A DNA stretch of 64,000 nucleotides. Origin: SAR92 clade bacterium H921 (lineage in GTDB: Bacteria > Pseudomonadota > Gammaproteobacteria > Pseudomonadales > Porticoccaceae). Under the pieces are notes generated by a model. That model saw only the letters and a list, made by a program, of their open reading frames with translations. It made no database searches and was not told where the DNA came from. Positions 1 through 9,828 of the stretch are shown here, in pieces. Each line of letters opens with the position of its first letter. Position 1 is the stretch's first letter. The stretch spans positions 248,001 through 312,000 of the forward strand of contig JAOALD010000003.1 in assembly GCA_025153755.1 (NCBI GenBank). Reading direction: 5' to 3'. Both the position numbers and the translations under genes were made by a program.

Positions 1-1
1 C

Positions 2-736
2 TTTGCCGAAGATCGATTTGCCAGCCTTCCTGACAGTCACTGGACCTTATTGGTTCAGGCAGTCGACCTTTGGATTCCTGAGGTAGCAGAGATTCTCAAG
101 CACTTTGATTTTCTACCTCCTTGGCGTATCGATGACATCATGGTGAGTTATGCCGAAGATGGCGGTAGTGTTGGACCACATTTTGATTACTATGATGTTT
201 TTCTGATTCAGGGTGCAGGACAGCGCAGATGGCAAATTGGCGAGCTCTGCGATGCAGACACGCCGCTAATTCAGAATTCTGAACTTAAAATTCTTGAGCA
301 GTTCACTCCGCAGGATGAATGGGTCTTGGAAACCGGCGACATGCTCTATCTGCCGCCTAAAGTTTCCCATCATGGTATTGCTCTGGGCGATTGCACCACT
401 TTTTCGGTAGGTTTTCGCACCCCGGCAGCCACTGAAATGCTCGATGACCTGGCCACAGAGTTACTCACAGGCATAGTCGCGCCGAATCATCTTCTTGACC
501 CACCGTTGACTCCTGCAATGGCAGTGGATCAAATACCAAATGCCTATATCCAAAGGGTCAGGGCTTTACTATTGGATACCTTAGATGACGAGGCATTGTT
601 GGCTCAGTGGTTTGCCCAATTTATGACGGCGCCCAAGTATCCAATGCTGGTTGAGCAAACCGGAGAGCAACGCCGAGCCTCCATTGAGGATAAAAATGGC
701 GCTATTATCCAGTATGAAAACGGCCTACAAGAATAG
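2..736 (+). CDS. roxA: Ribosomal protein uL16 3-hydroxylase (RoxA/YcfD-type JmjC oxygenase), 5' end outside window
   Basis: The frame is open from base 2, and residues before the first in-window start codon (TTG at 50) already match the family (a segment reading WTLLVQAVDLW), so the gene begins upstream of the window. The stretch SVGPHFDYYDVFLIQ carries the H-x-D iron ligands of the JmjC/cupin core, followed by GAGQRRWQIG, a hallmark of RoxA/YcfD. A later His in PPKVSHHGIA is the probable third ligand. Family members are Fe(II)/2-oxoglutarate oxygenases that hydroxylate an arginine of ribosomal protein L16 in the cytoplasm. The C-terminal helical part is intact up to the stop. Convergent with the transpeptidase gene, 19 bp apart. 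Confidence 0.9.
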   Translation, partial: FAEDRFASLPDSHWTLLVQAVDLWIPEVAEILKHFDFLPPWRIDDIMVSYAEDGGSVGPHFDYYDVFLIQGAGQRRWQIGELCDADTPLIQNSELKILEQFTPQDEWVLETGDMLYLPPKVSHHGIALGDCTTFSVGFRTPAATEMLDDLATELLTGIVAPNHLLDPPLTPAMAVDQIPNAYIQRVRALLLDTLDDEALLAQWFAQFMTAPKYPMLVEQTGEQRRASIEDKNGAIIQYENGLQE

Positions 737-755
737 ACAGTTGGCCAATGGGTTT

Positions 756-2492
756 CTAGGGCTGAGACACCGCGCCTGAACCATGACGTCTAGGATCAGC
801 AGCCCCGAATAGCACACCGTTAGTATTCGATTGAATACTTTCGGTTGCTCCCAGCCTTCCGGGCTTCGCATTGACTATATGTCCCATCTCACGCAGTAAT
901 CCCATAGTGTCGGTAGAAATGCCCGACTCATAATAGACAGTATCTGGTAGCCATTGATGATGAATTCTCGCAGCAGCAGTGGCCTCTGCTATGCCCATAT
1001 CAAACTCAAGTACATTGAGTATTATCTGCATAACCACCGTAATAATGGTGCTGCCCCCCGGGCTGCCCGTCGCGAGGATTGGCGCACCAGATGAGTCAAA
1101 AACAATAGTTGGAGTCATAGAGGATAACGGTCGTTTACCTGGTTGTATTGAATTGGCGATACCGCCAACTAGGCCGTAACCATTGGGAGAGCCTGGTTTA
1201 GCCGAAAAGTCATCCATTTCATTGTTGAGTAGAAAACCTGCGCCAGCTACGGAAATGCCACTGCCGTAGGAAAAATTTAATGTGTAGGTATTACTAACCA
1301 GATTGCCCCACTGATCCCAGGTACTAAAGTGCGTAGTTTCAGTACTCTCACCGTTGTCACTAAGGCCGGGGTGAACATCCTCTGAGCGGCTGGCATGATC
1401 TAGATCTATTTGTTGGGCTAATGTCGCGGCATATTTTTTATCTATGAGCTGCGCCATTGGTACAGGAAAAAACTCTGGATCACCAAGATATAGACTGCGG
1501 TCTGCATAGGCTCTCCGCATAGACTCAACCAAACGATGGATATAGTCGGCGCTATTGTGACCTAGCGTCTGAAGATCCCAGCGCTCCAATATATTTAGCA
1601 TCTGTACCAAATGAATACCACCTGATGAGGGTGGGGGCATGGCACATATCCTATTACTGCGGTAGTCACCACAGACCGGAGCACGTTCTATTACTCTGTA
1701 GTTATTTAAATCAGTCTCAGTTATCAGACCACCGCTGCGCTCCATTTGAGCAACAATCAGATCCGCAGTTTTACCTTTGTAAAAGCCTGCCGCACCATCA
1801 GCCGCAATACGCCGCAGCGAGGCCGCCAAATCACGTTGACGTAATAGATCGCCGGGGGCATAGCCATTACCGTTTGCCTTAAAAAAGTATTCTTTGCTTC
1901 CAGGGTCAGACTGCAGTCGCTCACTGCGAGAGGCCAATGATTCCGCCAGAGAGACGCTCACAGGAATGCCATTGCGGGCTAGATTAATAGCGGGTTTAAT
2001 AACCTCTTTCAGACTTAGTTTACCGTAAGTTTCCTGCGCATAAACCAGGCCAGCAACTGTACCGGGAACCCCTGAAGACTGAATGCTAAAGCGGGCCTTT
2101 TTACTATCTACCTCGCCTTCAGAATCAAGAAACATATCCTTGTAAGCCTCAGCCGGAGCCATCTCTCGATAATCAATGGCAATGGTCTTATTCTCTTCGG
2201 CTAGGTGTACCATCATAAAACCACCCCCGCCTAAATTACCTGCACGCGGCAAGGTAACGGCCAGTGCAAAGCCTGTGGCTACAGCGGCATCAATAGCGTT
2301 ACCACCCTTAGCCAAAATATCAGCACCCACACGACTGGCAATAATCTCCTGAGACACAACCATACCGGTCTGACTGATCACCGGATGAAATCGCGCTTGA
2401 GAAGAAAGTAAAGGTTGACCAAAGCAGTAACTAGATAGCCAGAAACAGAGCAACAGTGCGGTGCCCACAGGGTTAACATTAAATTTATTCAT
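756..2492 (-). CDS. ggt: Gamma-glutamyltranspeptidase precursor
   Basis: 578 residues. I place the start at the ATG at 2492 because the protein then begins with a typical signal peptide (MNKFN, then a hydrophobic run TALLLCFWLSSYCFG); an in-frame upstream extension to 2600 would bury it. The family is an exported N-terminal nucleophile hydrolase that cuts and transfers the gamma-glutamyl group of glutathione and related peptides, maturing by self-cleavage before a Thr. Here that Thr lies in TETTHFSTWD. Glycine-rich GNLGGGGFMM and the C-terminal ATGSPGGSTI (oxyanion and substrate region) are present. Probable role: periplasmic glutathione or peptide scavenging. The gene stands alone, with a 160-bp gap to rraA. 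Confidence 0.93.
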   Translation of the reverse strand: MNKFNVNPVGTALLLCFWLSSYCFGQPLLSSQARFHPVISQTGMVVSQEIIASRVGADILAKGGNAIDAAVATGFALAVTLPRAGNLGGGGFMMVHLAEENKTIAIDYREMAPAEAYKDMFLDSEGEVDSKKARFSIQSSGVPGTVAGLVYAQETYGKLSLKEVIKPAINLARNGIPVSVSLAESLASRSERLQSDPGSKEYFFKANGNGYAPGDLLRQRDLAASLRRIAADGAAGFYKGKTADLIVAQMERSGGLITETDLNNYRVIERAPVCGDYRSNRICAMPPPSSGGIHLVQMLNILERWDLQTLGHNSADYIHRLVESMRRAYADRSLYLGDPEFFPVPMAQLIDKKYAATLAQQIDLDHASRSEDVHPGLSDNGESTETTHFSTWDQWGNLVSNTYTLNFSYGSGISVAGAGFLLNNEMDDFSAKPGSPNGYGLVGGIANSIQPGKRPLSSMTPTIVFDSSGAPILATGSPGGSTIITVVMQIILNVLEFDMGIAEATAAARIHHQWLPDTVYYESGISTDTMGLLREMGHIVNAKPGRLGATESIQSNTNGVLFGAADPRRHGSGAVSQP

Positions 2493-2656
2493 GATTTTGC
2501 TCAAACTTAACGAGGCGCGAGAATCCCTCGCGCTCAAAGGCCGGTATTTTTTCCTATTAGACAGAATATGACAAGAGTAACCATCAATATAGTCGTTCAT
2601 ATAGCATTAACTATTAGAACACTTATACCTAAATTGCCAGAAACTTGAACGGCGGG

Positions 2657-3133
2657 CTAGGTCAGATGCCGAGGGGCAACAATAACGCCATTGTTATCAG
2701 CGTAAACATAGTCGCCCACTCTAAAGGTAACACCGCCAAAGTTGACCGGCACACCAATCTCACCAATTCCTTTTTTTTCCGTTTTCATAGGGTGGACCCC
2801 CAGAGCTTGCACACCAATGTCTGTGGCCATTATTTCATCGACATCGCGGATACAGCCATAGATTAGCAATCCACTCCAGCCGTTAACTGACGCCTGCTCG
2901 GCCAACATGTCACCAAGGCAGGCGCGGCGCATGGAACCGCCACCGTCCACTACCATCACGCGACCCTTACCCGGCGTGGCGACAAGCTTTTTAACACAGC
3001 TGTTATCTTCAAAGCACTTCACTGTTTCTATGGGCCCGTAAAAGCGCTCCCGAGCACCAAAATTAGTGAATATAGGCTCCACGACCTGAATAGACTCAGG
3101 GTACTGGTCACAGAGATCGGGAGTAGACTTCAT
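2657..3133 (-). CDS. rraA: RraA-family protein (regulator of RNase E activity A)
   Basis: 158 residues, the usual RraA length and nearly collinear with E. coli RraA as I recall it ([48 protein letters not shown]). RraA trimers bind RNase E and mask its RNA-binding region; relatives with an intact metal site act as 4-hydroxy-4-methyl-2-oxoglutarate aldolase or oxaloacetate decarboxylase. The start overlaps the stop of malate synthase as TAATG, so the two are translationally coupled. That raises the alternative that this copy is a keto-acid lyase connected with glyoxylate or oxaloacetate metabolism; similarity to true RraA makes RNase E control at least as likely. Confidence 0.88.
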   Translation of the reverse strand: MKSTPDLCDQYPESIQVVEPIFTNFGARERFYGPIETVKCFEDNSCVKKLVATPGKGRVMVVDGGGSMRRACLGDMLAEQASVNGWSGLLIYGCIRDVDEIMATDIGVQALGVHPMKTEKKGIGEIGVPVNFGGVTFRVGDYVYADNNGVIVAPRHLT

Positions 3134-5301
3134 TAGTTTTTATCCTTCGCTTTCTGACGGTAGGCATGAAGCAAAGGCTCCGTATAACCACTGGGCTGAA
3201 CGCTACCCTCAAAAACCAGGTCACAGGCCGCTTTGAAGGCTAAACTAGAGTCAAAATCAGGACCCATCTTTACGTAATCATGATCACCGTCATTTTGGCC
3301 ATCTACTACAGCCGCCATACGGGTCAGTGTCTCCAACACCTGCTCACGACTGCATATTCCGTGATGCAACCAATTGGCCATATGCTGGCTAGAAATGCGC
3401 AGTGTCGCTCGATCTTCCATTAGCCCAACATTGCTTATATCTGGAACCTTAGAACAACCAACACCCTGCTCAATCCAGCGCACAACGTAGCCAAGCAAGC
3501 CCTGAGCGTTATTATCGAGTTCGAGCTGTATCTGCTTATCAGTTAGCTGACGATCACCCAACAATGGTATGGTCAAAATATCATCAATATTAGCGGCTGT
3601 TCTGGTCGCAATTTGATCTTGCAAGCTGGCGACATTGACCTGGTGATAATGCATAGCATGTAATGTTGCTGCTGTGGGTGAAGGCACCCAAGCGGTATTA
3701 GCTCCAGACTTAGGATGGCCAATTTTTACCTTCATCATGTCGGCCATATTATCTGGGATTGCCCACATACCCTTGCCAATCTGTGCCTTGCCCTTAAGAC
3801 CACAGGCTAGACCCACATCAACATTCTGGTCCTCGTAGGCCGATATCCAAGGCATAGATTTCAGATCAGCCTTTAAGGCAAAAGGACCAGCATGCATGCT
3901 GGTATGAATTTCGTCACCAGTGCGGTCTAAGAAGCCGGTATTTATAAACACTACTCGGCCTTTGGCCGCGCGAATACACTCTTTGAGATTGACTGATGTG
4001 CGGCGCTCCTCATCCATAATACCCACTTTAATGGTATGACGAGTTAAGCCCAGCGCGTCCTCAATAGCATCGAACAAATCATTGGTGAACGCCACCTCTT
4101 CGGGGCCGTGCATCTTCGGTTTTACAATATAGGTGCTACCGGCATTGGAATTGTTCAATGGGCTACTGCCGTTGTGGTCATGCAGGGAAATCAGGCTAGT
4201 GATAACGCCATCCATAATACCCTCAGGTATCTCATGGCCGTGACTATCAATTATCGCTGGATTGGTCATTAGGTGTCCGACATTACGCACAAACATGAGA
4301 CTGCGGCCATTTAATTTGAGCTCCGAACCATCTGCAGCCACATAGGTGCGGTCTGGATTCATTGAGCGAACAAAACTAGTGCCGCCGCGGCTAATGGTTT
4401 CCTGCAGCGAGCCGTTGATGAGCCCCAGCCAGTTACTGTAAGCCAGAGCTTTATCCTCAGCGTCAACAGCAGCAACTGAGTCTTCGCAGTCCATAATCGT
4501 GGTCAGCGCAGCCTCTAGCACTATATCTTTAACTCCAGCCCGGTCGGAAGCGCCGATCTGATGGCTAGAATCAATCTGAATTTCTATGTGCAAGCTATTG
4601 TTTTTTAACAATATTGAGGTTGGTTTATCCTCAGCACCTAGGAACCCAATAAACTGCTCTGGCATAGCTAAATTGATGCTAGCACCGCCATGCATGCACG
4701 CCAAAAGCTGCTGAGCCTCAACTCGGTATAACTCTACATCTCGATGGGAGCCGCTGGCCAGGGGTACAGATTCGTCGAGAAAATCGCGACCGTAGTCAAT
4801 CACCTTTTGACCCCTAACTGGATTGTAAGCACCAGCTTTCTCAACGCCTGGGTCTTCTGCAATGACATCATTACCATATAGAGCATCGTACAAGCTGCCC
4901 CAGCGAGCATTCACTGCGTTTAGAGCAAAACGTGCATTCATAATTGGCACTACAAGCTGCGGGCCGGCCTGCTGGGCTATTTCAACATCGACATTTTCAG
5001 GGCTAATGGCGAAATCTGGGCCCTCGGGCACCAAATACCCTATTTCCTCTAAGAAACTTTTGTAAGCTTCAAAGCTAAAAGATTTTGGATTATCATGGTG
5101 CCAGCGATCAATCTGCGACTGCAGTAATTCACGCTTTTCAAGAATTTCGCGGTTTTTAGGCGCAAATTCTGCAATTATCGCAGCAAAATTTTTCCAGAAG
5201 ATTTCAGGGTCAATACCAGTACCCGGCAAGATGTTCTCATTGACTAGCTGATAAATCGGACTGGCTATGGTTAGACCAGCTTGTTCGATAAATTTGCTCA
5301 T
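3133..5301 (-). CDS. glcB: Malate synthase G
   Basis: 722 residues, the standard length for malate synthase G, which condenses glyoxylate and acetyl-CoA to malate. Family stretches are clear: [71 protein letters not shown] (Arg and acidic Mg ligands) and [18 protein letters not shown]. With the divergent isocitrate lyase gene it completes the glyoxylate bypass, allowing growth on acetate or fatty acids. It is followed, with a 1-base overlap, by rraA. The LysR regulator lies 100 bp upstream on the same strand and is the likely controller. Confidence 0.96.
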   Translation of the reverse strand: MSKFIEQAGLTIASPIYQLVNENILPGTGIDPEIFWKNFAAIIAEFAPKNREILEKRELLQSQIDRWHHDNPKSFSFEAYKSFLEEIGYLVPEGPDFAISPENVDVEIAQQAGPQLVVPIMNARFALNAVNARWGSLYDALYGNDVIAEDPGVEKAGAYNPVRGQKVIDYGRDFLDESVPLASGSHRDVELYRVEAQQLLACMHGGASINLAMPEQFIGFLGAEDKPTSILLKNNSLHIEIQIDSSHQIGASDRAGVKDIVLEAALTTIMDCEDSVAAVDAEDKALAYSNWLGLINGSLQETISRGGTSFVRSMNPDRTYVAADGSELKLNGRSLMFVRNVGHLMTNPAIIDSHGHEIPEGIMDGVITSLISLHDHNGSSPLNNSNAGSTYIVKPKMHGPEEVAFTNDLFDAIEDALGLTRHTIKVGIMDEERRTSVNLKECIRAAKGRVVFINTGFLDRTGDEIHTSMHAGPFALKADLKSMPWISAYEDQNVDVGLACGLKGKAQIGKGMWAIPDNMADMMKVKIGHPKSGANTAWVPSPTAATLHAMHYHQVNVASLQDQIATRTAANIDDILTIPLLGDRQLTDKQIQLELDNNAQGLLGYVVRWIEQGVGCSKVPDISNVGLMEDRATLRISSQHMANWLHHGICSREQVLETLTRMAAVVDGQNDGDHDYVKMGPDFDSSLAFKAACDLVFEGSVQPSGYTEPLLHAYRQKAKDKN

Positions 5302-5402
5302 TGGGTACTCTCCCCGTAAATCGTGAATTCGAGAGTCTATTGGCTAAGGTAAAATAAGCCAAATTTATGGTCTGTATTCTTGACATTCACCAAATCGATT
5401 AG

Positions 5403-6344
5403 CTATCTAAGAATCTCCTCAGACACCGATTTGATTATTTGACGCAGCCATTTGTGGCCGGGGTCATGCTGCAGCAAAGGACTCCACACCATTTTCAGGC
5501 GCATTCTAGGTATCTCAAACGGAGGTTCCAGAATAACTACCTTGGAGTTCCCCTCCATTCCTTTAGCTGTCATAGTGGGAATGGTAACAATTAGGTCATC
5601 TTGCTCTCCCAGCAAAAGCGCAGCCTGATAGTGCCGAGTGAAAAGCGTGATGTCGCGCTTGGCGTCAATTTTAGCGAGAGCCTCATCGACCCAACCGAGC
5701 CGCTGGACATCATCCGGAGTCATACCAACACCAACACCCATTCCAGTTTTACTAACCCATACATGTTTACTGGACAGATAACTTTGCAAACACCAGTTTT
5801 TGATAACTGGATTGTTAGCACTCATCACACAGGAAAAACTATCATCCCAGAGGTGAACCTGGTGAAAGGATTGAGGTAATGAATCGAAACGATTTATCAC
5901 CAGATCTACCTTGCCACGCTCTACATCATGAAAGCTGACATCGCTGGGAGTCATAATGTCCAAGCGGATACCAGGCGCTGCCTTGCGGAGATTGCGCAAC
6001 AGTACCGGCAACAGGGTGGACTCGGTATAATCACTGGCCATAATGCGGAATATACGATTTGACCCCATAGGATCAAAATCAGTCTTTGGCAAGATAGCCT
6101 GCTCTGCCGCAGCCAATACATTGCGCACCAGCGGTTGAAGCTCAAGCGCACGATCGGTGGGTGTCATACCATCGCTGGTGCGGACCAGGATAGGGTCATT
6201 GAACAGGTCTCTTAGGCGCCGCAAGCTATTGGAAAGAGCGGGCTGGCTAATACCAAGCTCCTCCGCTGCACGAGTGACATTACACTCTCTTAAAAGGACA
6301 TCCAGATAAACCAGAAGATTTAAATCAACTCTTGATATATTCAT
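5403..6344 (-). CDS. LysR-family transcriptional regulator of the glyoxylate shunt genes
   Basis: 313 residues. The N-terminal winged helix-turn-helix (residues about 5-65; RAAEELGISQPALSNSLRRL) is classical LysR, followed by a two-lobed effector domain. The gene is divergent from aceA with a 102-bp spacer and points toward glcB. LysR proteins usually act on the divergent promoter they share, so control of isocitrate lyase, and perhaps of glcB-rraA, is inferred. The co-inducer cannot be read from the sequence. Confidence 0.88.
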   Translation of the reverse strand: MNISRVDLNLLVYLDVLLRECNVTRAAEELGISQPALSNSLRRLRDLFNDPILVRTSDGMTPTDRALELQPLVRNVLAAAEQAILPKTDFDPMGSNRIFRIMASDYTESTLLPVLLRNLRKAAPGIRLDIMTPSDVSFHDVERGKVDLVINRFDSLPQSFHQVHLWDDSFSCVMSANNPVIKNWCLQSYLSSKHVWVSKTGMGVGVGMTPDDVQRLGWVDEALAKIDAKRDITLFTRHYQAALLLGEQDDLIVTIPTMTAKGMEGNSKVVILEPPFEIPRMRLKMVWSPLLQHDPGHKWLRQIIKSVSEEILR

Positions 6345-6446
6345 TTAAAAAATGCTCGCAATCAAAACTATCAATTAGATTAATGTGGCCATCATACCTA
6401 AACTTTGTCCTCAGTCAAACAAGTGGATTTATAACAGGATTAAAAA

Positions 6447-8027
6447 ATGTCTACATATTCAAATAACATTGCCCAAGTGACGAAAGTTTTAGAGGGGCAT
6501 TCCGGTAAGTGGAATGCTATCAACCCAGAATCTGCGGCACGCATGCGCGCTCAAAATCGGTTCCAAACCGGCATCGACATAGCCAAGTACACAGCGGGGA
6601 TCATGCGCGCAGACATGGCGCAGTATGATTCAGATACGTCGGCTTACACCCAATCGCTTGGTTGCTGGCACGGTTTTATCGGTCAGCAGAAACTGATTTC
6701 AATTAAAAAGCATTTTGGTACGACCGATAAAAAGTACCTGTATCTTTCCGGGTGGATGGTAGCAGCGCTGCGCTCTGAGTTCGGCCCACTTCCAGATCAG
6801 TCAATGCATGAAAAGACCTCAGTGGCTTCCTTGATCGCCGAGCTTTATACTTTCTTGCGCCAGGCGGATGCCAGGGAGTTAGGCGGTCTATTTCGTGAGT
6901 TAGATGCAGCTGAAGGGTCAGCTAAAGCGGCGATTCAAGATCAAATTGATAACTTCCAGACGCATGTTGTACCCATCATTGCAGATATCGATGCGGGCTT
7001 TGGTAATGCCGAAGCGACCTATTTGATGGCCAAACAGATGATTGAAGCCGGTGCCTGCTGTATTCAGATTGAAAACCAAGTGTCTGATGAAAAGCAATGT
7101 GGACACCAGGATGGTAAGGTTACGGTTCCTCATTCCGACTTCTTGGCTAAGATTAATGCAGTGCGTTACGCCTTTCTCGAACTAGGTGTGGATGATGGTG
7201 TGATAGTTGCGCGCACTGACTCCTTAGGCGCCGGACTAACCAAACAGATCGCTGTTACCGAACAGCCCGGTGACTTGGGCGATCAGTACAATAGCTTTCT
7301 CGATGTTGAAGAGATTGCTCCTGCAGATATGAAAAACGGCGATGTGGTAATCAACCAAAACGGCAAACTCGTTCGCCCTAAGCGCCTGCCTAGCAACCTC
7401 TTCCAGTTCAAGCCTGGAACTGGTGAAGCTCGCTGTATCCTCGATAGCATTACAAGCCTGCAAAACGGTGCGGATATGATTTGGATTGAAACCGAAAAAC
7501 CACATGTTGGCCAAATCGGTGCAATGATGGATGAGATTCGTAAAGTGGTACCCAATGCCAAACTAGTTTACAACAACAGTCCATCTTTCAACTGGACGTT
7601 GAACTTCCGACAGCAAGTCTTTGATGCGATGGCTGAAGCTGGCGATGACGTCTCCGCCTATGATCGAAGCGATCTGATGAATGTTAGCTATGATGACAGC
7701 GCTCTGGCTGCATCAGCTGATGAGAAGATTCGTACCTTCCAGGCTGACGCTGCCAAGCATGCGGGTATTTTCCATCATTTGATTACCCTGCCGACATACC
7801 ACACTGCAGCTCTGTCAACCGATAACCTGGCTAAAGAGTACTTTGGTGATCAGGGCATGCTCGGATATGTGGCCGGAGTGCAGCGTAAGGAAATCCGTCA
7901 GGGTATTGCCTGTGTTAAGCATCAGAATATGGCTGGTTCAGATATGGGCGATGACCATAAAGAGTACTTTGCCGGTGATGCAGCACTTAAGGCATCAGGT
8001 AAAGACAATACTATGAATCAGTTCTAA
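6447..8027 (+). CDS. aceA: Isocitrate lyase (long form)
   Basis: 526 residues, matching the longer isocitrate lyase class of pseudomonads and relatives rather than the roughly 435-residue E. coli form. It splits isocitrate to glyoxylate and succinate. The active-site stretch SDEKQCGHQDGKVTVPH contains the K-x-C-G-H signature with the catalytic Cys; IADIDAGFGNAEATYLM provides the Mg-binding Asp. The start ATG follows a ribosome-binding AGGA by 7 bp. It is divergent from the LysR gene and ends at a strong terminator. Confidence 0.96.
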   Translation: MSTYSNNIAQVTKVLEGHSGKWNAINPESAARMRAQNRFQTGIDIAKYTAGIMRADMAQYDSDTSAYTQSLGCWHGFIGQQKLISIKKHFGTTDKKYLYLSGWMVAALRSEFGPLPDQSMHEKTSVASLIAELYTFLRQADARELGGLFRELDAAEGSAKAAIQDQIDNFQTHVVPIIADIDAGFGNAEATYLMAKQMIEAGACCIQIENQVSDEKQCGHQDGKVTVPHSDFLAKINAVRYAFLELGVDDGVIVARTDSLGAGLTKQIAVTEQPGDLGDQYNSFLDVEEIAPADMKNGDVVINQNGKLVRPKRLPSNLFQFKPGTGEARCILDSITSLQNGADMIWIETEKPHVGQIGAMMDEIRKVVPNAKLVYNNSPSFNWTLNFRQQVFDAMAEAGDDVSAYDRSDLMNVSYDDSALAASADEKIRTFQADAAKHAGIFHHLITLPTYHTAALSTDNLAKEYFGDQGMLGYVAGVQRKEIRQGIACVKHQNMAGSDMGDDHKEYFAGDAALKASGKDNTMNQF

Positions 8028-8043
8028 CCTGTTACCCACAGTA

Positions 8044-8076
8044 AAAAAAGGGCGGCATTTATTGCCGCCCTTTTTT
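8044..8076 (+). terminator. Intrinsic terminator of aceA
   Basis: An 8-bp GC-rich stem (GGGCGGCA / TGCCGCCC) with a short loop is followed by six T residues, 17 bases after the aceA stop. The A-run before it also gives some terminator character on the opposite strand. Confidence 0.9.
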
Positions 8077-8173
8077 GTGCCCGACGGTAAATCTAAGCTG
8101 ATTAATTCTGTGGAATCGGTATAATCGGCGGCGACGTATACACTCCCAAACAAGACCTGTCGAGCGAAGTATT

Positions 8174-9805
8174 TTGAATACAAAATTTCTTGGTAAAACC
8201 CTTTCTGGCCCATTTACGGTTCCCTCCGGAGTTGTTACTACCGCTACTTCTATTATTCAGTATGTCTTTGATCATATGCCACAAGTTGGCGTGTTGACCA
8301 CCAAAAGTGTTGGGCCTGAGGTGCGTGCAGGTCAACGAGAGCCGGTCTATAGCCAGTATGCACCGGGTTGCTTTGTAAATGCCGTGGGGCTTACCAACCC
8401 AGGTGCCAAAGCCTCTGCCGAGGCAATGTCTAAGTTACGAATTCCTGAAGACCGCTTTTTATTGGTGTCGATCTTTGGTGGCAGTGTTGAGGAGTTTGTT
8501 GAGGTCGCAAAAATAATGGCCCCTGTGGCCAACGGCCTGGAGTTAAACCTCTCATGCCCGCATGCTAAAGGCTATGGCATGGCTATGGGCCAAGACCCTG
8601 AATTAGTGCGTGAGGTGACTGCTGCAGTAAAAGCAGTAGTTGATATACCGGTGATTCCCAAGCTGACGCCTAATACACCTAATATAGGTGAAATTGCATT
8701 AGCCGCAGTGGCCGGCGGTGCCGATGCCATCTGTGCGATTAATACAGTGGGTCCAGGTTATACTTCATCTCATGGCCACGCGGTTTTGAGCAATGGTGCA
8801 GGAGGTATGTCAGGCAAAGGGGTTCTGCCAATTGCACTTAAATGTGTGCGTGATATTGCCGCAGTCACCAATGTGCCCATTATTGGTTGTGGCGGCTCCA
8901 GCAGTGCTGCTGACGCGCGTGAGTTTATGAATGCTGGGGCAACCATTGTCGGCGTGGGTTCCGCTTTAACAGGCATGACCACAGATGATATAGCCAGCTA
9001 TTTCAACCAGCTTGAGTCTGATATTTGTTTTGATTCCAACAAGGCTGAGGCACATGTTCGCTACGACATTGATATGGACTTTAGTCCTGTGGTTCTGGTT
9101 GAAAATAAACGTGTCTGCGAGGACATCTGCGTACTGACATTTGATCGCAAGATAAATATTCAAGCAGGTGAGTTTGTCTTTCTGTGGGTGCCAGGACTGG
9201 GTGAAAAACCTTTCTCAGCACTTGCAGATGACCCATTTCAGCTCGCTGTAATTGATGTAGGTATCTTTACCCATGAATTGATGGATCTCGCAGTAGGTAC
9301 GGAAGTCTACGTTCGCGGTCCACATGGTATCGCCGCATCACCACCGGAAGGCGCTAAAATTATGGCAGTAGCTGGTGGAACTGGCTTGGCGGCTGTGTAT
9401 CAGCTCGCCAGAGATTTTGGCAATGCCGAGGTCTTTACCGGTGCACGTACCGCTGAGCGGCTCTATTACCTCGACGAGTGCAAAGAGATTGCTCAGGTGC
9501 ATGTTGCAACAGATGATGGCAGTGAGGGCTTTAAAGGCCTGGTAACCGAGCTTTTGCGCTCTCGCCTGCAGGAGATGTCCCAAGCTGAGCTAGAAAATGT
9601 AGTGTTCTACAACTGTGGGCCCGCGCCCATGGTTCATGCCGCCGCTGCGGTACAACGAGAGTTCTGCAGGGATGACCAGATCCACAGTGCTATAGACTAC
9701 CTTACCAAATGTGGTGTCGGTATTTGTGGAGCCTGCGCCTCCCCAGATGGCAAGCGTATCTGTGTGGACGGGCCGTTTATGCAAGGGACGCCTGAGCGCC
9801 CCTAA
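8174..9805 (+). CDS. Dihydroorotate dehydrogenase-like protein fused to a PyrK-type FAD/[2Fe-2S] electron-transfer module
   Basis: 543 residues starting at TTG. Residues 1 to about 285 form the TIM barrel of class 1 dihydroorotate dehydrogenase: LELNLSCPHAKGYGM holds the catalytic Cys typical of class 1, and VIPKLTPN and AICAINTVGPG are substrate/FMN motifs. Residues about 300-500 resemble a ferredoxin-reductase module (FAD then NAD binding, MAVAGGTGLAAVYQLA), and Cys 513, 518, 521 and 530 (CGVGICGAC...C) form a PyrK-like [2Fe-2S] site. In classical class 1B enzymes PyrD and PyrK are separate polypeptides; here they are joined. Most gammaproteobacteria use the membrane-bound class 2 PyrD, so this may be an alternative enzyme or act on a related substrate. 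Orotate formation is not proven. Confidence 0.8.
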   Translation: MNTKFLGKTLSGPFTVPSGVVTTATSIIQYVFDHMPQVGVLTTKSVGPEVRAGQREPVYSQYAPGCFVNAVGLTNPGAKASAEAMSKLRIPEDRFLLVSIFGGSVEEFVEVAKIMAPVANGLELNLSCPHAKGYGMAMGQDPELVREVTAAVKAVVDIPVIPKLTPNTPNIGEIALAAVAGGADAICAINTVGPGYTSSHGHAVLSNGAGGMSGKGVLPIALKCVRDIAAVTNVPIIGCGGSSSAADAREFMNAGATIVGVGSALTGMTTDDIASYFNQLESDICFDSNKAEAHVRYDIDMDFSPVVLVENKRVCEDICVLTFDRKINIQAGEFVFLWVPGLGEKPFSALADDPFQLAVIDVGIFTHELMDLAVGTEVYVRGPHGIAASPPEGAKIMAVAGGTGLAAVYQLARDFGNAEVFTGARTAERLYYLDECKEIAQVHVATDDGSEGFKGLVTELLRSRLQEMSQAELENVVFYNCGPAPMVHAAAAVQREFCRDDQIHSAIDYLTKCGVGICGACASPDGKRICVDGPFMQGTPERP

Positions 9806-9828
9806 CTGTTTCTTCCTCGAACCGTTGA

